NCBI RefSeq assembly: GCF_936943645.1
Contig: NZ_CAKZJO010000047.1
Coordinates: forward strand, 1 to 64,000
Direction of reading: 5' to 3'
DNA length: 64,000 nucleotides
From: an uncultured Bradyrhizobium sp.
Lineage (GTDB): Bacteria; Pseudomonadota; Alphaproteobacteria; Rhizobiales; Xanthobacteraceae
In this document: in pieces, positions 60,701 through 64,000 of the stretch
How positions within the stretch are numbered: position 1 is the first letter of the stretch
Layout: each line of letters starts with the position of its first letter
Made by a program: the position numbers and the translations under genes
The notes under the pieces: model-generated
Database searches by the model: none
What the model saw: only the letters and a program-made list of their open reading frames with translations
Told to the model about the DNA's origin: nothing

Positions 60701-61225
60701 CAGCGTCGGCATGAACCAGCTCATGAAAGCGACGTCGGACTGGTGCGGCATCGAGGACGAGACGCAGCCGTGATCGTCGCCGGCGACGACGAGCACACCG
60801 CCATGCGGCGATGAGCCGTAGGCGTTGCCGTGCTTGAGCGCATCGCCGGAACGGTCGACGCCGGGGCCCTTGCCGTACCAGAGCCCGAACACGCCATCGA
60901 CCTCGCGGTCGCCTTGCGTCTCCACCTGCTGCGAGCCGAGCACCGCGGTCGCCGCAAGGTCCTCGTTGACCGCCGGCAGGAACTCGATGCGATCCCGCTT
61001 CAGCCGGTCCTGGATGCGCCACAGCTCGAGATCGACGCCGCCGAGCGGCGAGCCGCGATAACCGGAAATGAAACCGGCGGTGTTGAGACCGCTCGCACGG
61101 TCGCGCCTCGCCTGATCGAGCGCGATGCGGACGATGGCCTGTGTGCCCGTGAGAAAGACGCGGCCGTCCTCGCGGTCGTAGCGGTCCGAGAGCTCGTAAG
61201 CATCGAGTGATGAAATGACGTCCAT
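57776..61225 (-). CDS. Fused indolepyruvate ferredoxin oxidoreductase
   Basis: This 1149-aa enzyme joins the alpha and beta (IorA-IorB) parts. N-terminal pyruvate:ferredoxin-type and ThDP domains (about 1-600) are followed by an iron-sulfur segment with CEGCGDC and C-x-C clusters (about 632-675: SACNKDFSCLNGFCPSF). The gamma-type domain (about 720-900: TGVGGTGVITVGALIG) and a C-terminal helical region complete it. It decarboxylates aryl- or branched 2-oxo acids to acyl-CoA with ferredoxin. GAGGTCTGCC precedes the ATG. The divergent Lrp-type gene probably regulates it. Confidence 0.92.
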   Translation of the reverse strand: MDVISSLDAYELSDRYDREDGRVFLTGTQAIVRIALDQARRDRASGLNTAGFISGYRGSPLGGVDLELWRIQDRLKRDRIEFLPAVNEDLAATAVLGSQQVETQGDREVDGVFGLWYGKGPGVDRSGDALKHGNAYGSSPHGGVLVVAGDDHGCVSSSMPHQSDVAFMSWFMPTLHPASVSEYLAFGEYGYALSRFSGMWVGFKAISEIVESGASVALRPPRAFCTPDFAPPPGGLHYRWPDLPGPQIEERLEAKKHAVYAFAKANPIDRHIYDIKDATYGIVTTGKAHLDLMEALRLIGLDEAACRNIGIDVYKVGMVWPLALHDAMGFVKGKREILVVEEKRGIIESQFKEYFYDYPGSKPERMVGKHDEAGARLISWIGELSPRALASVLARRLDPMFPGLNLAARAAALMPEAARSINVSGATRTPYFCSGCPHNTSTKVPEGSKALAGIGCHFMASWMDRETSSLIQMGGEGVNWAASSRFTGKKHVFQNLGEGTYYHSGSMAIRQAIAAKANITYKILFNDAVAMTGGQPVDGPVSVHAIAHSVRAEGVVRIALVSDDPAHFSPADLPGGVTIHPREEMDEVQRELRDIPGVSVLIYQQTCATEKRRRRKRGQMADPKRFAYVNDLVCEGCGDCSVESNCLSVEPKETPFGRKRQINLSACNKDFSCLNGFCPSFVTVEGATRRKKSASQIDAVSHAAALPLPATTPLDRPYDLLVTGVGGTGVITVGALIGMAAHLERRGVSVLDFTGFAQKFGPVLSYIRLAPNPEALHQVRIDQGAADALIGCDLVVSSSPKASGTYHRGTRAAVNTAEMPTGDVVRFRDADLASPARLRAIGQVVGEHDLDTLDANALADRLLGDTVYANIIMLGFAWQRGLIPISLAALLRAIELNGVMVERNKQAFAWGRIAASDPDFLPKQNEAPAAETLDEIIDRRAGFLTAYQDASYASRYRATVAKVRHAETALNSEALTEAVARALFKLMAYKDEYEVARLHMQSGFLDELKREFEDGFSIRYHLAPPFLPSRRDARGRPRKRAFGQWIQMPLAMLARLKGLRGTPFDPFGYTSERRTERELIAWYEGVIERMLGGLDTARLANLIAIAKAPMEIRGYGAVKDIAIGKTKTEVERLFDELRTPSPARMRATG

Positions 61226-61281
61226 GGCAGACCTCGCGCGGCAACCTGCCGAATGTTGGAAGGTTATGCCTGGGGAGCTGG

Positions 61282-61294
61282 TAGGTCTTACCTA
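61282..61294. promoter_or_regulatory. Lrp-type operator in the divergent ior/lrp region
   Basis: TAGGT-CTT-ACCTA is a palindrome in the 153-nt gap between the divergent genes. A half-site, GGTAGG, repeats at about 61351. It is a natural target for the neighbouring Lrp/AsnC protein. Confidence 0.5.
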
Positions 61295-61378
61295 TTTATC
61301 CGCTTGGAGAGCCAAAACTGGAAAAACTTTGCGAAATATGACGGGTTTTGGTAGGTTTCAGCGAAAGAGGGGGTTCCC

Positions 61379-61834
61379 GTGATCGAAGACCAGGACACAA
61401 GGATTCTTGCCTGCCTTCAGAAGGACGGCCGTGCCACCAACCAGCAACTCGCCGACGAGGTCGGCATGTCCACCTCGGCGTGCTGGCGCCGCGTGCGCGC
61501 GCTGGAGGAGGCCGGAATCATCCGGGGCTATGCAGCGCTGGTCGCGCGCGAGCAGGCGGGCTTTGCGATGTCCGCTATCCTCCACGTCTCGCTGGAGCGG
61601 CATGATGCGAAATTCGTCGACGAATTCGTGGCCAGAGTCACGACGCGCCGTGAGGTGCTGGAATGTTTTGCGACCACGGGCGACGCCGATTATCATCTGC
61701 GCGTCGTCGTGCAGGACATGGCGGCCTACAACCGCTTCCTCGACGAGTTCATGTTCCGCATCCCCGGCATCCGCTACGTCCGCAGCAACGTGGTGTTGAA
61801 GGAGATCAAGACGAGCGTGGCGCTGCCGTTTTGA
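61379..61834 (+). CDS. Lrp/AsnC-family transcriptional regulator
   Basis: This 151-aa regulator has an N-terminal helix-turn-helix (about 5-55: DTRILACLQKDGRATNQQLADEVGMSTSACWRRVRALE in parts) and a RAM ligand-binding domain (70-140). The start is a GTG at 61379 behind AGAGGGGG. It diverges from the indolepyruvate oxidoreductase gene and likely responds to an aromatic or branched amino acid. Confidence 0.93.
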   Translation: MIEDQDTRILACLQKDGRATNQQLADEVGMSTSACWRRVRALEEAGIIRGYAALVAREQAGFAMSAILHVSLERHDAKFVDEFVARVTTRREVLECFATTGDADYHLRVVVQDMAAYNRFLDEFMFRIPGIRYVRSNVVLKEIKTSVALPF

Positions 61835-61852
61835 GCGGCTTGCACCGCTGCC

Positions 61853-61942
61853 GTAGGGTGGGCAAAGGCGCGTAGCGCCGTGCCCACGATCTTTCAATGA
61901 TCGAGAGAGGTCGTGGGCACGCTTCGCTTTGCCCACCCTACG
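61853..61942. repeat. Palindromic repeat (GTAGGGTGGGCAAAG type), second copy
   Basis: CGTAGGGTGGGCAAAGGCG...CGCTTTGCCCACCCTACG, with an inner GTGCCCACGA / TCGTGGGCAC pair, is nearly the same as the element at 52972. Confidence 0.9.
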
Positions 61943-61951
61943 GCACCTTCG

Positions 61952-62737
61952 CTACCGCCCCTCCCGCACAAACCGATTCCGCAACGTCCCAATCCCGGTA
62001 ATGTCGATCTCCACGACGTCGCCGTGCCTGATGTCAGGCGACGCCCCATCGGTGCCCATCCAGATCACATCACCCGGCCACAGCGTAAAATACTTCGTCA
62101 GCTCGACCAGGAACGGCACCACGCCGAAGATCATGTCGTTGGTGTGAAAGCGGTTGGTCTCCTTGCCGTTGACCCGGACCACCGTTTCCATCGTCGCAAG
62201 ATCGGCCTTGGTCTCGATCCACGGGCCCATCGGCTTGAACGTGTCGGCGTTCTTCGAGCGCCACAGGCTGCGATCGGCCTTCTGCCAGCTGCGCTCGCTG
62301 ACGTCGTTACCGACAGTGTAGCCGAACACGCAATCCATCGCGTTCGCTGCGGTAAGGTGCTTCACCTTCTTGCCGATGACGACGACGAGCTCGCCTTCAT
62401 AATGGATCTTCTCCGTCGCGAAGGACGGAATCACCACATCCTCGTCATGCGCGATCAGCGCGTTCTGGGCGCGGTAGCCGATCTCCGGGCGGTCGGGGAC
62501 AGCAGGCACCGTGCCGGCCTTGTCGGCGGCCTCCTTCAGGTGCTTCAAGTAGTTCAAGCCGACGCAATAGAAGGTGCGCGGGATCAGCGGCAGCTCGATC
62601 TTGACGGCACCGAGCGCGTATGTGCGCGAGGTGCGCTGCCATTCGCTGAAGGGATCGCCGTCGACCGCGACGACCTGATCGCCCTCGACGATCCCCCAGG
62701 AGGTCTTGCCTGAAGCCGTGAATTTCAGCCAGCGCAT
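61952..62737 (-). CDS. Fumarylacetoacetate hydrolase family protein
   Basis: This 261-aa protein has the FAH fold: FYCVGLNYLKHLKE, IHYEGELVVVIGK with metal ligands, the VFGYTVGNDVSERSWQ motif and VWMGTDG (here IWMGTDG) toward the end. These enzymes split or isomerise acylpyruvates and 2-oxo-hept-dienedioates in aromatic breakdown. AAGGATACGAC precedes the ATG. It is co-directional with the flavin monooxygenase gene 15 nt upstream, so the pair is probably an operon. Confidence 0.9.
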   Translation of the reverse strand: MRWLKFTASGKTSWGIVEGDQVVAVDGDPFSEWQRTSRTYALGAVKIELPLIPRTFYCVGLNYLKHLKEAADKAGTVPAVPDRPEIGYRAQNALIAHDEDVVIPSFATEKIHYEGELVVVIGKKVKHLTAANAMDCVFGYTVGNDVSERSWQKADRSLWRSKNADTFKPMGPWIETKADLATMETVVRVNGKETNRFHTNDMIFGVVPFLVELTKYFTLWPGDVIWMGTDGASPDIRHGDVVEIDITGIGTLRNRFVREGR

Positions 62738-62752
62738 GTCGTATCCTTGTCG

Positions 62753-64000
62753 CTATTCCGCAGCATCGCGCGGCTGCACCTTCCAGGCGCCCGCCGCCGG
62801 CCGCTTCAGCCCGAGATTTTCGCGCAGCGTCTTGCCGCGATAATCCTTCTGGAACAGGCCGCGACGTTGCAGCTCCGGCACGACATGCTGCACGAAGTCG
62901 GCGTAGGAGCCGGGCACATAGGTTGCAGCGATGACAAAACCGTCGCAGCCCCGCTCGACGAACATTTCCTCGAACTTGTCCGCGATCTCCTTGGGGCCGC
63001 CGACCATCGCATCCTGAACCTGGCCGCGACCGGAGAAGGTGACGAAGTCGCGCGCGCTCGGATTGCTCTTGCCCGAATTCTTCAGCACGCCGTCGCGGAT
63101 GCCCAGAATGCCCTGCATGCTCTTCAGCTCGTCCGTCGTCAGCGGCTCGTCGAGATCCTTGGAGGCGAAATCGTAGTTGAGCGCTTCGGCGAGCAGCGAC
63201 AGCGCGTCGATCTGCAGCGGCAGCTTGTTGATCAGCGCCACCTTGTCCTCGGCTTCAGTCTTGGTCGCCGCGCAGACCGGCGTCGTCAGATTGCAGAGGA
63301 ACATCTGGTCGGGATCGCGGCCGGCCTTGGCGGCCTGGTTGCGCACGGCCGCGTAGCCTTCCTTGGCAGCCGCGAGATTGCGCGCGGCGGTGAAGATCAC
63401 TTCGCCCCAGCGGCCGGCAAAGCGCTGACCGCGGCCGGAGGCGCCGGCCTGGATGATCACGGGGTGGCCCTGTTGTGAGCGCGGCACGGTGAACGGCCCG
63501 CGCGACTTGAAGGCCGGTCCCTTGTGATCGAGCCGCTTGACCTTGGTCGGATCGGCAAAGCGGCCGCTTTGCTTGTCCATGATCAACGCGCCGTCCTCCC
63601 AGGTGTCCCAATGGCCGAGCACGACCTCCATGAATTCGTCGGCCTTGTCGTAGCGGGAATCATGCTCGGGATGGGAGTCGCGTCCCATGTTGAGCGCCTC
63701 GCCGTCGTTCAGCGACGTCACGACGTTCCAGCCCGCGCGTCCGCCGGACATGAGATCGAGCGTTGCGAAGCGGCGCGCGACATCGAACGGCTCGTAATAG
63801 GTGGTCGAGCAGGTTGCGCCGAGGCCAAGCTTGTCGGTGACCATGCCCATGGTGGTCAGCACGATCAGCGGATCCATCTTCACGCAGCGGATGCCGTATT
63901 CGACGGTGTGGGTGTGGTCGTTGCCGTAGCGGTCCGGCATCGCCAGGCGGTCGTCAAAGAACGCCATGTGGAACTTGCCGGCTTCGAGGATTCTCGCGAT
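62753..64000 (-). CDS. LLM-class flavin-dependent monooxygenase (partial at right end)
   Basis: This is the 3' part (415 codons) of an NtaA/SnaA-family monooxygenase; the frame stays open to the last base, so the start lies outside the window. Typical blocks are GRAGWNVVTSLNDGEALNMG, DKADEFMEVVLGHWDTWEDGA, and VIIQAGASGRGQRFAGRWGEVIF. It is a paralogue of the 45398 gene. With the FAH-type hydrolase 15 nt downstream it may form a pathway for an unknown ring compound or xenobiotic. Confidence 0.9.
   Translation of the reverse strand: MARILEAGKFHMAFFDDRLAMPDRYGNDHTHTVEYGIRCVKMDPLIVLTTMGMVTDKLGLGATCSTTYYEPFDVARRFATLDLMSGGRAGWNVVTSLNDGEALNMGRDSHPEHDSRYDKADEFMEVVLGHWDTWEDGALIMDKQSGRFADPTKVKRLDHKGPAFKSRGPFTVPRSQQGHPVIIQAGASGRGQRFAGRWGEVIFTAARNLAAAKEGYAAVRNQAAKAGRDPDQMFLCNLTTPVCAATKTEAEDKVALINKLPLQIDALSLLAEALNYDFASKDLDEPLTTDELKSMQGILGIRDGVLKNSGKSNPSARDFVTFSGRGQVQDAMVGGPKEIADKFEEMFVERGCDGFVIAATYVPGSYADFVQHVVPELQRRGLFQKDYRGKTLRENLGLKRPAAGAWKVQPRDAAE

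Noticed and set aside
1..64000. CRISPR arrays, insertion sequences, prophage or plasmid functions
   Set aside because: No regular spacer-repeat array, transposase, integrase, capsid, replication or conjugation gene was found on either strand.

Overview
The window looks like chromosomal DNA of a Bradyrhizobium-type alphaproteobacterium. The signs are high GC, a CpdR response regulator, a class A small heat-shock gene with a ROSE-like thermometer, FixK/FNR-type boxes, very many LysR/TetR/Lrp regulators and orphan binding proteins, and a dense scatter of palindromic intergenic repeats typical of that lineage. I see no phage, insertion sequence, plasmid or CRISPR signature, and gene order is compact throughout. 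Functions are read from motifs by eye; no database search was run.

Layout. 0-12 kb: a secreted alpha/beta hydrolase, Hsp20 with RpoH-like promoter and ROSE-like leader, a lysophospholipase-like hydrolase, a large membrane-anchored di-heme cytochrome c protein with an odd N-terminus, a cyclase-TPR protein, LysE and TSUP transporters, a GFA protein, a LysR regulator and a Bug-type binding protein. 12-20 kb: an inositol-monophosphatase-like gene beside a small RNA with clear promoter and terminator, N-formylglutamate amidohydrolase, CpdR, tRNA-Val(GAC), NUDIX, RidA, a secreted unknown protein behind a FixK-like box, and an enolase-superfamily dehydratase with a decayed copy of its own 3' end nearby. 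19-28 kb: a periplasmic heme-c adenylate cyclase, a LivK-like binding protein (second FixK-like box), a hydrolase lacking its nucleophile, a PAS chemoreceptor, a DUF3606 protein and an AlkB dioxygenase.

28-39 kb: a same-strand run DUF4173 membrane protein / response regulator / histidine kinase, divergent from a membrane-anchored NagZ-like glycosidase; a Tat-exported oligopeptide-binding protein; a LysR/peroxiredoxin pair; and a TetR-PspA-YiaAB envelope-stress unit whose control region has three matching palindromes. 39-48 kb: a catabolic stretch (SDR, aldehyde dehydrogenase, Old Yellow Enzyme, a GFA protein without its usual cysteines, a benzoylformate-decarboxylase-like enzyme, a flavin monooxygenase and an M20 peptidase). 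The last two are separated by a helically phased CAAG/CTTG array that no ordinary feature explains.

48-64 kb: a gltIJKL-type glutamate/aspartate ABC transporter, a D-amino acid transaminase, an EmrAB-type efflux unit with an AhpD-like protein and divergent LysR regulator (three related sites), a fused indolepyruvate ferredoxin oxidoreductase with divergent Lrp regulator, and a FAH-family hydrolase with a second flavin monooxygenase running off the right end.

The best candidates for something new are the phased array at 46835-46983, the 27.8-33.3 kb envelope-sensing neighbourhood, the FixK-like boxes placed about 65 nt before two unrelated exported-protein genes, and the PCP-motif/di-heme fusion protein.
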